From an uncultured Lachnospiraceae bacterium (GTDB lineage Bacteria > Bacillota > Clostridia > Lachnospirales > Lachnospiraceae), in NCBI GenBank assembly GCA_937950565.1, contig CALFCS010000145.1:1-51852 (forward strand): a stretch of DNA of 51,852 bases, in the 5' to 3' direction. Positions within the stretch are counted from its first letter, which is position 1. The number at the start of each line of letters is the position of its first letter. The position numbers and the translations under genes are program-made. Of this stretch, positions 17,030-25,754 are shown piece after piece. The notes beneath the pieces are model-generated. The model saw only the letters and a program-made list of their open reading frames with translations, ran no database searches and was not told the origin of the DNA.

Positions 17030-17058
17030 TTGACATTGCATCAAGCGGTGATTATAAT
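17030..17058 (+). promoter_or_regulatory. Consensus promoter of the first hybrid histidine kinase
   Basis: TTGACA at 17030-17035, exactly 17 bp, TATAAT at 17053-17058: both boxes match the consensus. The start codon follows at 17109 with GGGAGG before it. Confidence 0.85.
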
Positions 17059-17108
17059 GAATGTATATTTGGGGGCATGCCTGGTGAAAAGGATTGGGAG
17101 GCTGGCAG

Positions 17109-19787
17109 ATGAATATAAATTATGAGAACAATATCTATATCATAGATCGAAATTTTCGTCTTGTAGAATTTGACAAGGCAGTGGCGGATCGCTATCCGGG
17201 AATTCAGGTGGGCAATCTGTGCTACCAGGCCATTATGAACCGGGATACACCGTGTACGCATTGTCCAATTGCGGATTGCTCTGACAGTTCTTCTGTGGTG
17301 TATTATGATTCCTTTTACGATGGGTTTGTGGAGGCGGCTTTCTGCGAGCTGACCGGGGGAAAATATTGTGTGACGCGCCACAAGGTAGGCGTGGAGAGCG
17401 AACACATGAAAAGGCAGATAGAGCGTTCAGTCGGTTTTTTTGATGCGTACAGCCATGTTTTTTTATCTGCCTATTATGTAGAATTTTCTTCAGGTACCTA
17501 TTCTGTGTTTATCCGCGAAAAGATTTTTGATGAACGGTTCGGCCGGGACAATCATTGGGAGAGCTTTGATGATTATATTTGTAGCTATATTCATAAGGAC
17601 GACCAGGAAAAGCTCTTTCAGGCCAGCCGGATTGAGACTATGCGAAAGCGGCTTCAAAAAGAGGCTCGGTATGCAGTGGTGGTTCGGGAGCTTTTAGCGG
17701 AGGATGAAAGGTGGATTCGCGTTGAGGTGAATCGTGGCATAGATGCTGACCATGCGGTGGTTAGTTTTATGGATGTTTCTGAGGAAAGAGAAACACAGAT
17801 TAAGCTGGAGCAGATGGACATCGTCAAGGCGCTCAGCCGTGATTTTACGGAAATTGCCCGAATCAATTTAAAAGAAAATACGTCTGTCGCTTTCAAGATG
17901 CGTGGCGCGATGGTTGAGTATGATGAGCGGACTGCCCGTAAATATGATGAAACATGGGCAGATTTTATTCAAAGATATGTCTATCCGGGGGATAGAGAGA
18001 AGCTTTTGGAGAGAATTTCCGCTCCGGCGCTTGAATGTGCAATGAAAGAGGAGGACACGCTGGTGATTCCTTTCCGGGTGGTACTGGACGACGAGATTCT
18101 TCACTGCCAGGTGAAGTATGTTATAGCGAGCGGCGACAGGCGTTATCTGATTATGGGAATTCGTAATGCTGACGCGGAAGTCAAGGCAGAGGAAGAAAGA
18201 AGAAAGGTTCTTCAGGATGCACTGGCTGCGGCGGAACATGCGAACAGGGCAAAGACTACTTTCCTTAACAATATGTCCCACGACATCAGAACCCCGATGA
18301 ACGCCATTATTGGTTTTACTGCCCTTGCGGCAGCGCATATTGATAATAAAAAGCAGGTTGCGGACTATCTCGGGAAGATATCTGTGTCCAGCGAGCACCT
18401 GCTATCTCTTATAAATGACGTGCTGGATATGAGCAGGATTGAAAGTGGCAAGGTCAAGATTGAGGAAAAGGAAGTGCACCTGCCGGATGTACTCCATGAT
18501 CTCAAGACGATTATCCAGTCCAATATACATGCAAAGCAGCTTGAGCTATTCATAGATACTGTCGATGTGGTTCACGAGGATATTATTTGCGACAAGCTAA
18601 GACTTAATCAGATACTGCTCAATCTTATCAGCAACGCCATGAAGTTCACAAAGCCGGGCGGTATGATCAGCGTCCGTGTTATTGAGAAGGAAGACGCGCC
18701 CAATGGGTATGCAAGCTATGTTTTTCGGGTGAAGGATTCCGGGATAGGCATGAGTACGGAGTTTCAGAAGCATATCTTCGAGGCATTCACGCGGGAGCAG
18801 AGTTCAACCGTCAGTGGAATTCAGGGTACCGGCCTTGGCATGGCGATTACAAAGAATATTGTCGACATGATGGGTGGAACCATCTCAGTGGAGAGTGAAA
18901 TCGGCAAGGGGACGGAGTTTACGGTCTGCCTGCAGTTTCGTATCAGTGGAAACCCTCCACACTATGGGCATATACCCAGGCTTGCCGGGCTGCACGCGCT
19001 TGTCGCTGATGATGATTTCAACACTTGTGCAAGCGTTACGCGGATGCTCGGAAAGATTGGTATGCGTGCGGAATGGACCACATCCGGGAAGGAGGCTGTC
19101 CTTCGTGCACAGCTTGCCCTTGAAAATAATGATGAATTCAGCGTGTACATAATTGACTGGATAATGCCGGATATGAACGGGATTGAGACTGTCCGGCGTA
19201 TTCGGGCGATAATCGGGGACAGCAAGCCTATTATTATCCTGACTGCTTATGACTGGACGGAGATTGAAGAGGAGGCGAGGGCGGCGGGTGTCACAGCCTT
19301 TTGCTCAAAGCCGCTGTTCATGTCAGAACTCCGTGAGATTCTTTTGAAGCCCATCGAGGAGGAAGAAGCGGCGGAGACGGCAGCGGAAGCGCCTGATGAA
19401 ATCTTTGCGGGCAAAAGAATCCTTCTGGTGGAGGACAACGAGCTGAATCAGGAGATTGCGGCGACTATTTTGGAGGAGCAAGGCTTCAAGGTCGAGCTGG
19501 TTGGGGACGGGACTGTGGCTGTTGAGAAGATGGAAATAGCGGACGCAGGCTATTACGATATAATCCTTATGGATATACAGATGCCGCGCATGGATGGCTA
19601 CGAGGCAACGCGGCGTATCCGCGCGCTGGAGGACAGAGACAAAGCGGATATACCGATTTACGCGATGACTGCGAACGCCTTTGAAGAGGATCGGCAGAAG
19701 GCGCTGGACGCTGGGTTGAATGGTCATATTGCGAAACCGATTGACATCGAAAATCTTATGATGGTTTTGAAAGGAGCATTAAAATGA
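17109..19787 (+). CDS. Hybrid sensor histidine kinase with two receiver domains (soluble sensor)
   Basis: 892 residues. No membrane segment is visible. The N-terminus is PAS-like with a Cys group (CYQAI, PCTHCPIADC), followed by further PAS-like sensor segments to about 375. The HisKA domain has the phospho-acceptor His391 in MSHDIRTPMNA. The HATPase has N, G1 and G2 boxes (NAMKFT, DSGIGM, GTGLGMAI). Receiver 1 has Asp683 (IIDWIMPDMNG) and receiver 2 has Asp822 (ILMDIQMPRMDG). There is no DNA-binding output domain, so the signal probably passes by phosphorelay. ATG 17109 follows GGGAGG; TTG 17094 is rejected. It stands 25 bp before a second hybrid kinase. Confidence 0.92.
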   Translation: MNINYENNIYIIDRNFRLVEFDKAVADRYPGIQVGNLCYQAIMNRDTPCTHCPIADCSDSSSVVYYDSFYDGFVEAAFCELTGGKYCVTRHKVGVESEHMKRQIERSVGFFDAYSHVFLSAYYVEFSSGTYSVFIREKIFDERFGRDNHWESFDDYICSYIHKDDQEKLFQASRIETMRKRLQKEARYAVVVRELLAEDERWIRVEVNRGIDADHAVVSFMDVSEERETQIKLEQMDIVKALSRDFTEIARINLKENTSVAFKMRGAMVEYDERTARKYDETWADFIQRYVYPGDREKLLERISAPALECAMKEEDTLVIPFRVVLDDEILHCQVKYVIASGDRRYLIMGIRNADAEVKAEEERRKVLQDALAAAEHANRAKTTFLNNMSHDIRTPMNAIIGFTALAAAHIDNKKQVADYLGKISVSSEHLLSLINDVLDMSRIESGKVKIEEKEVHLPDVLHDLKTIIQSNIHAKQLELFIDTVDVVHEDIICDKLRLNQILLNLISNAMKFTKPGGMISVRVIEKEDAPNGYASYVFRVKDSGIGMSTEFQKHIFEAFTREQSSTVSGIQGTGLGMAITKNIVDMMGGTISVESEIGKGTEFTVCLQFRISGNPPHYGHIPRLAGLHALVADDDFNTCASVTRMLGKIGMRAEWTTSGKEAVLRAQLALENNDEFSVYIIDWIMPDMNGIETVRRIRAIIGDSKPIIILTAYDWTEIEEEARAAGVTAFCSKPLFMSELREILLKPIEEEEAAETAAEAPDEIFAGKRILLVEDNELNQEIAATILEEQGFKVELVGDGTVAVEKMEIADAGYYDIILMDIQMPRMDGYEATRRIRALEDRDKADIPIYAMTANAFEEDRQKALDAGLNGHIAKPIDIENLMMVLKGALK

Positions 19788-19812
19788 AGAAAATTTTCAG
19801 GGGAGGAGCAAA

Positions 19813-22380
19813 ATGATAAAGTACAAAATAAAACATTTTCTGGTTGGTAGTCTGGCCGGTGTGTGCGTTGTGTGCATCGTGGCTTTTGCGGCGCTGGCGG
19901 CTTATCTGAGCCGTCAAAATGAACAGGCTGTTACACAACTGGGTAACATATATATGTCTAACATCAACGACCGTATCTCCAAGCATTTTGGTGCTATCAG
20001 TGATCAATGTCTGGTTCCGATGACAACATTTGCCGAAAACATTCCTCCCATGTGCGAGAGCAGCAAGGAGGAATATTTCAAGTGGATGACCTACTATGGA
20101 CATAGCCGGGACTACGAGTCCGTAAGCTGGTGTGACAACGAGGGGAACATCGAGACAATATACGGAAACCCGATTCAGGACTCCGGGTCTGCAATATTTC
20201 TGGAAGCGGTGAAAAACGGAGAAAGCCGGGTTGTTGTCGGCTACAACGGCGCCGGGGAACAGGTGGTGCTTATGTGCGCACCCGTCAGGCTCAGTATCCC
20301 GGGTATGGAGAACTGCGTCGCTATGGTGGGCGAGCTGCCTATCAGCTATTTGTCTGATATACTCTCTCTGGAGGAAGAGAATGCCCTTGTCTATTCCTTT
20401 GTCATCCGTAAGGATGGCACTTTTGTGGTGCGTAATTCTGCCGCAGTGCGGGACAATTATTTCGACCGGGTCTCCGCAGTATACGAGGAGACGAATGGTC
20501 AGACCCCGGAGGAGTACATTGCCGAGTTCGAGGCTGCTATGAAAACTGGCAGCGATTACTCTACTATGGTCCAGGTTGAGGGCGTGCGTCAGCATATGTA
20601 CGCATCCAGCCTGCCAAACAGTGTTTGGTATCTGGTGACGCTTATGCCTTACGGTGCGCTGAATGAATCAGTGGAGGGTCTGGGAACGCGCTCCCTTGCC
20701 GCTTCAACGGTAGTCTGCGCGGTCATTCTGTTGTCCCTGATTATCATGTTTTTGCGGTATTTCAACCTGAACCGGGCGCAAGTGAAGGAATTGGAGGAGG
20801 CCAGGCATTTGGCAGAGGAGGCCAGACAGGAGGCTGAAAATGCCAGCAAGTCCAAGGGAGAGTTCCTCTCCAACATGAGCCACGATATCCGTACGCCTAT
20901 GAACGCCATTGTGGGCATGACGGCTATCGCCACAGCCCACATAGACGATCCGCAACAGGTGCAGAACTGCCTGAAGAAGATTACCATGTCCAGCAGACAT
21001 CTGCTGGGACTGATCAATGATGTACTGGATATGTCCAAGATTGAGAGTGGAAAGATGACGCTCAACGAGGAGCTGGTATCCTTGCAGGAGATTATGGAGA
21101 GCATTGTGAGCATCGTGCAGCCGCAGATAAAAGCGAAGCATCAGAAGTTCAACATCTCCATTTTCAATATACTCTCGGAGAATGTGCATTGCGACAGTGT
21201 GCGTCTCAACCAGGTGCTGCTGAACCTGCTTTCTAACGCCATTAAGTTCACACCGGAGAACGGCTCCATTGAAGTATCCCTTCACGAGGAGACATCACCC
21301 AGAGGAGAGGAGTATGTCCGCATCCGCATTCACGTGAAGGATAACGGCATTGGAATGTCGGAGGAATTCCGCCAGCACATCTTTGAATCCTTTGCAAGAG
21401 AGGACAACAAGCGAATTCACCGCACTGAGGGCACCGGCCTGGGAATGGCTATTACCAAGTATATTGTGGATGCCATGCAGGGTAAGATTACGGTGAAAAG
21501 CCAGCAGGGCGTAGGAACAGAGTTCCAGGTGGTTTTGGATTTGATGCGTGCGGAGGAGCGAGTAGAGGATATGATTCTTCCTGACTGGATCATGCTGGTG
21601 GTGGACGATGATCGTCAGCTCTGCGAGAGTACTGTTGAATCCTTGCGCTCTATTGGTATTAGGGCAGAATGGGTGCTGGACGGAGAAGACGCAGTTCAGA
21701 TGGCTGCTCAGCATCATAAAGAGCACAAGGATTATCATGTCATCCTGCTCGACTGGAAGCTGCCGGATATGGACGGGATTGAAACTGCACGGGAACTGCG
21801 CAGACAGTTGGGCGACGATGTACCCATCTTGCTTATGTCTGCCTATGACTGGAGTGAGATTGAGGATGAGGCCCGGGCGGCGGGTATCAGTGGCTTTTTG
21901 ATGAAACCACTGTTCCGCTCCACGTTGTTCTATGGCTTGAAGCCTTATGTAGATACGGAGGATGACCAGCCTGTTGAGGAGGAAAGTAAACTTCAATTCT
22001 CCAACAGACGCATCCTTGTTGCGGAGGACAATGAGCTGAACTGGGAGATCGCCTATGAACTGCTTCACGATCTTGGCCTTGAGCTGGAGTGGGCAGAAAA
22101 CGGCGAGGCATGTACTGAGATGTTCCAGAACTCTGAGCCCGGATATTATGACGCCATCCTGATGGATATTCGTATGCCTATTATGGACGGCTATGGAGCG
22201 ACCGATACAATCCGTGCTATGAAACGGCCGGATGCTTCGCTGCCAATCATCGCTATGACAGCGGATGCATACTCCGAGGATATTCAAAGATGTCTGAGCC
22301 ACGGTATGAACGCTCATGTGGCAAAGCCTATTGACATTAATGAGGTTGCCCGCATCCTGAAAAAGTACTTGAATGATTAA
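19813..22380 (+). CDS. Membrane hybrid sensor histidine kinase with Cache-like sensor and two receivers
   Basis: 855 residues. A membrane helix lies near 8-35, then an extracellular Cache-type sensor to about 290, then a second membrane helix (residues about 296-318, VVCAVILLSLIIMFL). A short coiled linker leads to HisKA with His357 (MSHDIRTPMNA), a HATPase domain (NAIKFT, DNGIGM, GTGLGMAI), receiver 1 with Asp647 (LLDWKLPDMDG) and receiver 2 with Asp785 (LMDIRMPIMDG). The catalytic core is close in sequence to that of the preceding kinase, so the pair is probably a duplication with different sensors. AGGGGAGGAG precedes the ATG. GC content is visibly higher than in nearby chromosomal genes. 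Confidence 0.92.
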   Translation: MIKYKIKHFLVGSLAGVCVVCIVAFAALAAYLSRQNEQAVTQLGNIYMSNINDRISKHFGAISDQCLVPMTTFAENIPPMCESSKEEYFKWMTYYGHSRDYESVSWCDNEGNIETIYGNPIQDSGSAIFLEAVKNGESRVVVGYNGAGEQVVLMCAPVRLSIPGMENCVAMVGELPISYLSDILSLEEENALVYSFVIRKDGTFVVRNSAAVRDNYFDRVSAVYEETNGQTPEEYIAEFEAAMKTGSDYSTMVQVEGVRQHMYASSLPNSVWYLVTLMPYGALNESVEGLGTRSLAASTVVCAVILLSLIIMFLRYFNLNRAQVKELEEARHLAEEARQEAENASKSKGEFLSNMSHDIRTPMNAIVGMTAIATAHIDDPQQVQNCLKKITMSSRHLLGLINDVLDMSKIESGKMTLNEELVSLQEIMESIVSIVQPQIKAKHQKFNISIFNILSENVHCDSVRLNQVLLNLLSNAIKFTPENGSIEVSLHEETSPRGEEYVRIRIHVKDNGIGMSEEFRQHIFESFAREDNKRIHRTEGTGLGMAITKYIVDAMQGKITVKSQQGVGTEFQVVLDLMRAEERVEDMILPDWIMLVVDDDRQLCESTVESLRSIGIRAEWVLDGEDAVQMAAQHHKEHKDYHVILLDWKLPDMDGIETARELRRQLGDDVPILLMSAYDWSEIEDEARAAGISGFLMKPLFRSTLFYGLKPYVDTEDDQPVEEESKLQFSNRRILVAEDNELNWEIAYELLHDLGLELEWAENGEACTEMFQNSEPGYYDAILMDIRMPIMDGYGATDTIRAMKRPDASLPIIAMTADAYSEDIQRCLSHGMNAHVAKPIDINEVARILKKYLND

Positions 22381-22451
22381 GGAAGGTTTATTATTAGGGG
22401 AGTGTTTCAGAGTTTCCTTTAATAAGATTGCTGGCGTAAGATTTTGATTCG

Positions 22452-22480
22452 TTGACTTGGAATTTGGTTGAGGGTATAAT
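22452..22480 (+). promoter_or_regulatory. Promoter of the His-rich protein gene
   Basis: TTGACT at 22452-22457, a 17-bp spacer and TATAAT at 22475-22480, 40 bp before the start codon. Confidence 0.75.
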
Positions 22481-22520
22481 ATATTTGTAATTTATATAGT
22501 TCAGAACGAGGAGGAAATTT

Positions 22521-22802
22521 ATGGAAATGGAAATGAAAACTTGTCCGCTTTGCCCAAATCACTGTCCGGAGACGGAACTTGGCTGCAAAAGAGGACAGTC
22601 TTATTTTAATGGCGAGGACAGTGGTGAAGCTCCGGATGCTCATTCTCATGGATTCGAAGGGCATGATGGGCATGGAAGACGCGGTGGACATGAAAGACAT
22701 GGTGGATATGGAAGACATGGTGGACATGGAAGACACGGCGAATATGGGAGACATGGCCACGGGCAGCATCATGGAATGCGTCAGGACGATTTAGAAATGT
22801 AG
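22521..22802 (+). CDS. Small Cys-cluster and His-rich repeat protein, probable metal binder
   Basis: 93 residues. The N-terminus has CPLCPNHCP, then a fourth Cys (GCKRGQ), a zinc- or copper-type cluster. From about residue 40 the protein is Gly/His-rich with a six-residue repeat (GGHGRH and variants) and a tail ending MRQDDLEM. The His count suggests binding of Zn, Ni or Cu ions (inference). Similar CPLCPNHCP proteins occur in Lachnospiraceae, often near MarR-type regulators (recollection). The ATG at 22521 is backed by GAGGAGG and a strong promoter. A shifted frame also gives a long ORF but lacks this Cys pattern. Confidence 0.7.
   Translation: MEMEMKTCPLCPNHCPETELGCKRGQSYFNGEDSGEAPDAHSHGFEGHDGHGRRGGHERHGGYGRHGGHGRHGEYGRHGHGQHHGMRQDDLEM
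22683..22754 (+). repeat. 18-bp tandem repeat inside the His-rich gene
   Basis: Four imperfect units of GGTGGACATGGAAGACAT type (22683-22700, 22701-22718, 22719-22736, 22737-22754), in frame, each encoding a six-residue Gly/His unit. Such repeats change copy number easily. Confidence 0.8.
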
Positions 22803-22851
22803 ATGAAGCGCAGGGCTTATATCATAAGTGAATGTGAGGAGGAAAACTCAG

Positions 22852-23496
22852 ATGTCATTCGATTATAAGAAAGAATACAAAGAATTTTATATGCCCAAAA
22901 ATAAACCAGAGATTGTGGATGTTCCAGAGATGAATTTTATTGCAGTACGTGGGAAAGGCAATCCAAATGAAGAAGATGGAGATTATAAGGCAGCTATTGG
23001 CCTGCTTTATGGGATTGCATTTACTATTAAGATGAGTAAAAAGGGCAGCCACAAAATAGAAGGATATTTTGATTATGTAGTGCCGCCGCTGGAGGGATTC
23101 TGGTGGCAGGAAAACGGTACAGGAATCGATTACAGCAGAAAAGAAGATTTCTGTTGGATATCGGTAATCAGACTGCCGGACTTTGTGACAGAAGAAGACT
23201 TTCGATGGGCAATAGAGGAAGCAGAACAGAAGAAGCATCAGGATTATTCTAAGGTAGAATTTTTAACCATAAAAGAAGGGCTGTGCGTTCAGTGCATGCA
23301 TATTGGAGGTTATGATGATGAGCCAGCTACAGTGGCTCTGATGGATCAGTTCCTTCAGGAAAATGGATATGAGAATGATTTTTCAGAAGAAAGACTGCAT
23401 CATGAAATTTATCTGTCAGATGCCAGACGTGTGGCTCCCGAAAGATTAAGAACTGTAATCCGGCATCCGATTAAGAAGGCAGTACGGAGCTTGTGA
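22852..23496 (+). CDS. GyrI-like small-molecule-binding domain protein
   Basis: 214 residues. The stretch PEIVDVPEMNFIAVRGKGNPNE followed by AAIGLLYGIAFTIKM and then YVVPPLEGFWW matches stand-alone GyrI-like (SOUL/BmrR-type ligand-binding) proteins of Firmicutes. The C-terminal part (GGYDDEPATVALMDQFLQENGYE, HHEIYLSDARRVAPERLRTVIRHPI) is characteristic. No DNA-binding domain is present, so it is a ligand-binding or hydrolase-like protein and not a regulator by itself. ATG 22852 follows GAGGAGG; GTG 22828 would include that site and is rejected. Confidence 0.85.
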   Translation: MSFDYKKEYKEFYMPKNKPEIVDVPEMNFIAVRGKGNPNEEDGDYKAAIGLLYGIAFTIKMSKKGSHKIEGYFDYVVPPLEGFWWQENGTGIDYSRKEDFCWISVIRLPDFVTEEDFRWAIEEAEQKKHQDYSKVEFLTIKEGLCVQCMHIGGYDDEPATVALMDQFLQENGYENDFSEERLHHEIYLSDARRVAPERLRTVIRHPIKKAVRSL

Positions 23497-23524
23497 CAAT
23501 TTACTGCTTATTGGGAGGATAAAT

Positions 23525-23992
23525 ATGTCTATCGAAAGAGTAAGAGAATATTTCAAATCAAAGGGAATAGATGATCGAATACAGGAATTTGAGATTTCAA
23601 GTGCAACGGTAGCTCTTGCTGCAAAGGCTTTACATTGCGAGGAAAGTCGTATTGCAAAAACACTATCATTTCATATAGGTGAAAAGGTCGTGTTAATTGT
23701 TGCCGCGGGCGATGCCAAGATTGATAATGCAAAGTACAAGGCTCAATTTGGAACAAAAGCTAAAATGCTGTCCTTTGATGAAGCAGAGCCTTTAATCGGA
23801 CAGGCTGTTGGAGGTATTTGTCCCTTTGCTGTAAATGCAGGAGTGGAAATTTATTTAGATGTATCACTTAAACGCTTTCATACCGTTTTCCCTGCGTGTG
23901 GCAGTTCTAATAGTGCGATAGAACTTTCTTTGAGGGAGTTGGAAGAATACTCTGGTTATATAAGTTGGGTTGATGTTTGCAAAATATTATGA
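23525..23992 (+). CDS. YbaK/EbsC-type aminoacyl-tRNA deacylase
   Basis: 155 residues, the full length of the single-domain family. These proteins remove wrongly attached amino acids from tRNA, typically Cys or Ala from tRNA-Pro. The conserved pieces are present: ATVALAAKALHCEESRIAKTL with the catalytic-site Lys, VVLIVAAGDAKIDNAKYK, AEPLIGQAVGGICPFAV and HTVFPACGSSNSAIEL. GGGAGG stands before the ATG. A terminator follows; it is the last clearly chromosomal gene before the accessory region. Confidence 0.88.
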   Translation: MSIERVREYFKSKGIDDRIQEFEISSATVALAAKALHCEESRIAKTLSFHIGEKVVLIVAAGDAKIDNAKYKAQFGTKAKMLSFDEAEPLIGQAVGGICPFAVNAGVEIYLDVSLKRFHTVFPACGSSNSAIELSLRELEEYSGYISWVDVCKIL

Positions 23993-24003
23993 TAAAAGTG
24001 CAG

Positions 24004-24033
24004 GCAGAGGGATTTTCCCTCTGCTTCTTTTTT
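24004..24033 (+). terminator. Terminator after the YbaK-like gene
   Basis: Perfect 9-bp stem GCAGAGGGA (24004-24012) with TCCCTCTGC (24016-24024) and a T-rich tail (24025-24033). Confidence 0.88.
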
Positions 24034-24085
24034 ACTTTGCTCAAAAGGAAAAATATTATTCCGATAGTGTTGATATCGTTCCGAT

Positions 24086-24101
24086 AATAGGGTACCCTAT
24101 T
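24086..24101. repeat. 16-bp perfect palindrome AATAGGGTACCCTATT
   Basis: Perfect two-fold symmetry, next to two copies of TTCCGATA (first copy just upstream). Possible binding site of a dimeric regulator, partition protein or recombinase. Position at the start of the accessory region is the only context. Confidence 0.6.
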
Positions 24102-24190
24102 GAGGGAGAACAGAGCATGTTATCCCTCGGCTTGCACGGTTTCATATAGAGTTTGAGGGCATCCACCCTTTTATCGATGCTCATGTTATA

Positions 24191-24256
24191 ATTGGGACAA
24201 GGTTAGAGAAACCCAGTAAAATCAACGGGTTTGCACTCCTTAGTCCCAATTTTTTT
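24191..24256 (+). terminator. Nested hairpin with T run in the accessory leader
   Basis: Outer stem ATTGGGAC (24191-24198) with GTCCCAAT (24243-24250), inner stem AAACCC (24209-24214) with GGGTTT (24227-24232), then seven T. Terminator-like, but no gene lies close upstream in this direction; it may be a structural or regulatory element. Confidence 0.5.
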
Positions 24257-24609
24257 ATGCCCGAAAGGGGAGAACGGAATCACCACACTTCTACATATAT
24301 TGCTGGCCAGCAGTATGAAAGTCTGATAGCGATTAAAGCAACCATACCATCCTTTGGAGATGGATTTGAAGGTCCGAAGTCCTTATAAATGCTGACGGGT
24401 TGCAACGGGGCGTTGTAATGATGTTTGACAGGTTCCGGCCGGGTTTAATGTGAACCGGGCGCCATGGGAGGGTTAAACCTGCGTTTCTGTACCATGGGAA
24501 CAAATGGGATTTACTTACGGAAAGCCAGGGAACTTACAGCGCCCATATTGTTGTGATGATTTTTTATAGAGTAGCTTATCGTTTCGTTCGGAAACAAATA
24601 GTTCTTTTT

Positions 24610-24654
24610 TACAGGAAATGGCACAGGCCGGTGCGCCTGGCAGCGATTCCTGTA
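24610..24654 (+). other. 45-nt stem-loop before the SymE-like gene
   Basis: TACAGGAA (24610-24617) pairs with TTCCTGTA (24647-24654); inside, CAGGC pairs with GCCTG. It ends 68 bp before the start codon. Could be an RNA element that controls the SymE-ParAB genes. Confidence 0.5.
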
Positions 24655-24722
24655 GAATCCCCAAAGGAAGACATATCATAGGAGCAGGTCTGGTCTGCGG
24701 ACCGGTGAAAGGACGGGAATAG

Positions 24723-24965
24723 ATGAAAAAGGATGTCAGAAAAATTAAGGTATATGAGCAGAGCGGCTATAAATACAAGCCTACTCCGACAATTACATTA
24801 AAAGGCCAGTGGCTGGAAGCGCTGGGGTTTGGGGCAGGGACGCTCCTGACAGTTCAGTGTGAGGAAGGGAAGCTGGTCATTGTTCCGAGGGAATCGGCGG
24901 ATTACATTGACGCGTTTGAGGAAATGCAGTTAAGCATGGTAGCAGAAAAGAAAGCGGGGTATTGA
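24723..24965 (+). CDS. SymE-like (AbrB-fold) small protein
   Basis: 80 residues. The segment KIKVYEQSGYKYKPTPTITLKGQWLEALGFGAGTLLTVQCEEGKLVIVP matches the SymE toxin domain, an AbrB-fold module. In Escherichia coli SymE is an SOS-induced RNA-targeting protein held down by an antisense RNA; here the role may instead be a regulator of the downstream parA-parB genes (inference). A long structured region precedes it, which could hold an RNA regulator. It ends 3 bp before parA. A purine-rich stretch (GAAAGGACGGGAATAG) precedes the ATG. Confidence 0.75.
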   Translation: MKKDVRKIKVYEQSGYKYKPTPTITLKGQWLEALGFGAGTLLTVQCEEGKLVIVPRESADYIDAFEEMQLSMVAEKKAGY

Positions 24966-24968
24966 TAT

Positions 24969-25754
24969 ATGGGAAAGGTTTACATGATTGGTTCACAGAA
25001 AGGGGGTACGGCCAAGACAACAACGGCTTTTAATCTGGCGTACTGCCTGCAGAAGATGGGGAAGAAGGTGCTGGCTGTTGATTTTGACAGCCAGGCGAAC
25101 CTGACAACCTGTTTTGGCGTGGAGGATACCGGAGTGCTGGATGACACCATTGGGCATCTGATGATGGCGCAGATTGAGGATATGAAGCTGCCGTCCCCGA
25201 AGAAATACATACGGACAAAGGACGGGGTGGATTTCATACCATCTTCCATCTATCTGTCAGTGGTGGATGCAAAATTGAGACTGGAAATGGGGGCGGAGAA
25301 GATGCTGTCCGGAATATTGGAACCATTGCGTGAGAAGTATGATTACATTCTTCTGGATACATGCCCGTCTCTTGGGACACTGACGATAAATGCGCTGGCG
25401 GCGGCTGACGAAGTCATCATCACGGTAAATCCGCAGCTTCTGGCAATGATGGGGATGCAGGATTTTCTCCGGACGGTGGTAAAAATCCGGAAGCGGATCA
25501 ATCCGAAGCTGGGCATTGCGGGCATCCTGATGACCATGTGTGAGTCCAGGACGAAGCTGTGCAGGATATTGACGGAGGAAGTGGCGGAGAATTTCCAGGA
25601 GCAGATACGGGTGTTTGACACGAAGATTCCAAATACGGTGAAAGTTGGTGAGAGTATTTATTACAGCCTGCCGGTGGTGCAGTACAGCCCGAAGGCAAGC
25701 GCGGGAGTGGCTTACAGGAAATTTGCAAAGGAGTTGATTTCGTATGAAGGCTAA
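24969..25754 (+). CDS. parA: ParA family partition ATPase
   Basis: 261 residues. The deviant Walker A box is QKGGTAKTT (near residues 9-17), with AVDFDSQANLTTCFG as Walker A', and DYILLDTCPSLGTLTINALAAAD as Walker B region. ParA-type ATPases move plasmids, phage-plasmids, integrative elements or chromosomes along the nucleoid together with ParB. There is no N-terminal helix-turn-helix, so it is the short Soj/type Ib-like form. The ribosome site is weak, which fits coupling to the SymE-like gene 3 bp upstream. The ParB start overlaps its end by 11 bp. Confidence 0.93.
   Translation: MGKVYMIGSQKGGTAKTTTAFNLAYCLQKMGKKVLAVDFDSQANLTTCFGVEDTGVLDDTIGHLMMAQIEDMKLPSPKKYIRTKDGVDFIPSSIYLSVVDAKLRLEMGAEKMLSGILEPLREKYDYILLDTCPSLGTLTINALAAADEVIITVNPQLLAMMGMQDFLRTVVKIRKRINPKLGIAGILMTMCESRTKLCRILTEEVAENFQEQIRVFDTKIPNTVKVGESIYYSLPVVQYSPKASAGVAYRKFAKELISYEG

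Larger units (their letters stand above)
24034..24720. other. 687 bp without a gene: structured leader of the SymE-ParA-ParB module
   Basis: No credible ORF. Contents seen: TTCCGATA twice near 24058-24086; a 16-bp perfect palindrome (24086-24101); a nested hairpin with a T run (24191-24256); GC-richer DNA from about 24400 with several self-pairing stretches (TTGCAAC/GTTGTAA near 24413-24420; GTTTC/GAAAC near 24586-24597); and a stem-loop at 24610-24654. The change in texture after 24034 suggests that this is the edge of a mobile or acquired region, but no att repeat or integrase can be shown. Confidence 0.5.

Noticed and set aside
21295..22317. A 340-codon minus-strand frame opposite the second histidine kinase
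   Set aside because: It mirrors the receiver-domain codons; no start site or recognisable domain.
22683..22754. Regular 18-bp repeats that might suggest a CRISPR array
   Set aside because: There are no spacers; the units are contiguous and in frame inside a His-rich coding sequence.
24034..24263. A 42-codon minus-strand frame (MSIDKRVDALKLYMK...) as a recombinase remnant
   Set aside because: Too short, no ribosome site and no catalytic residues; the similarity to recombinases was only an impression.
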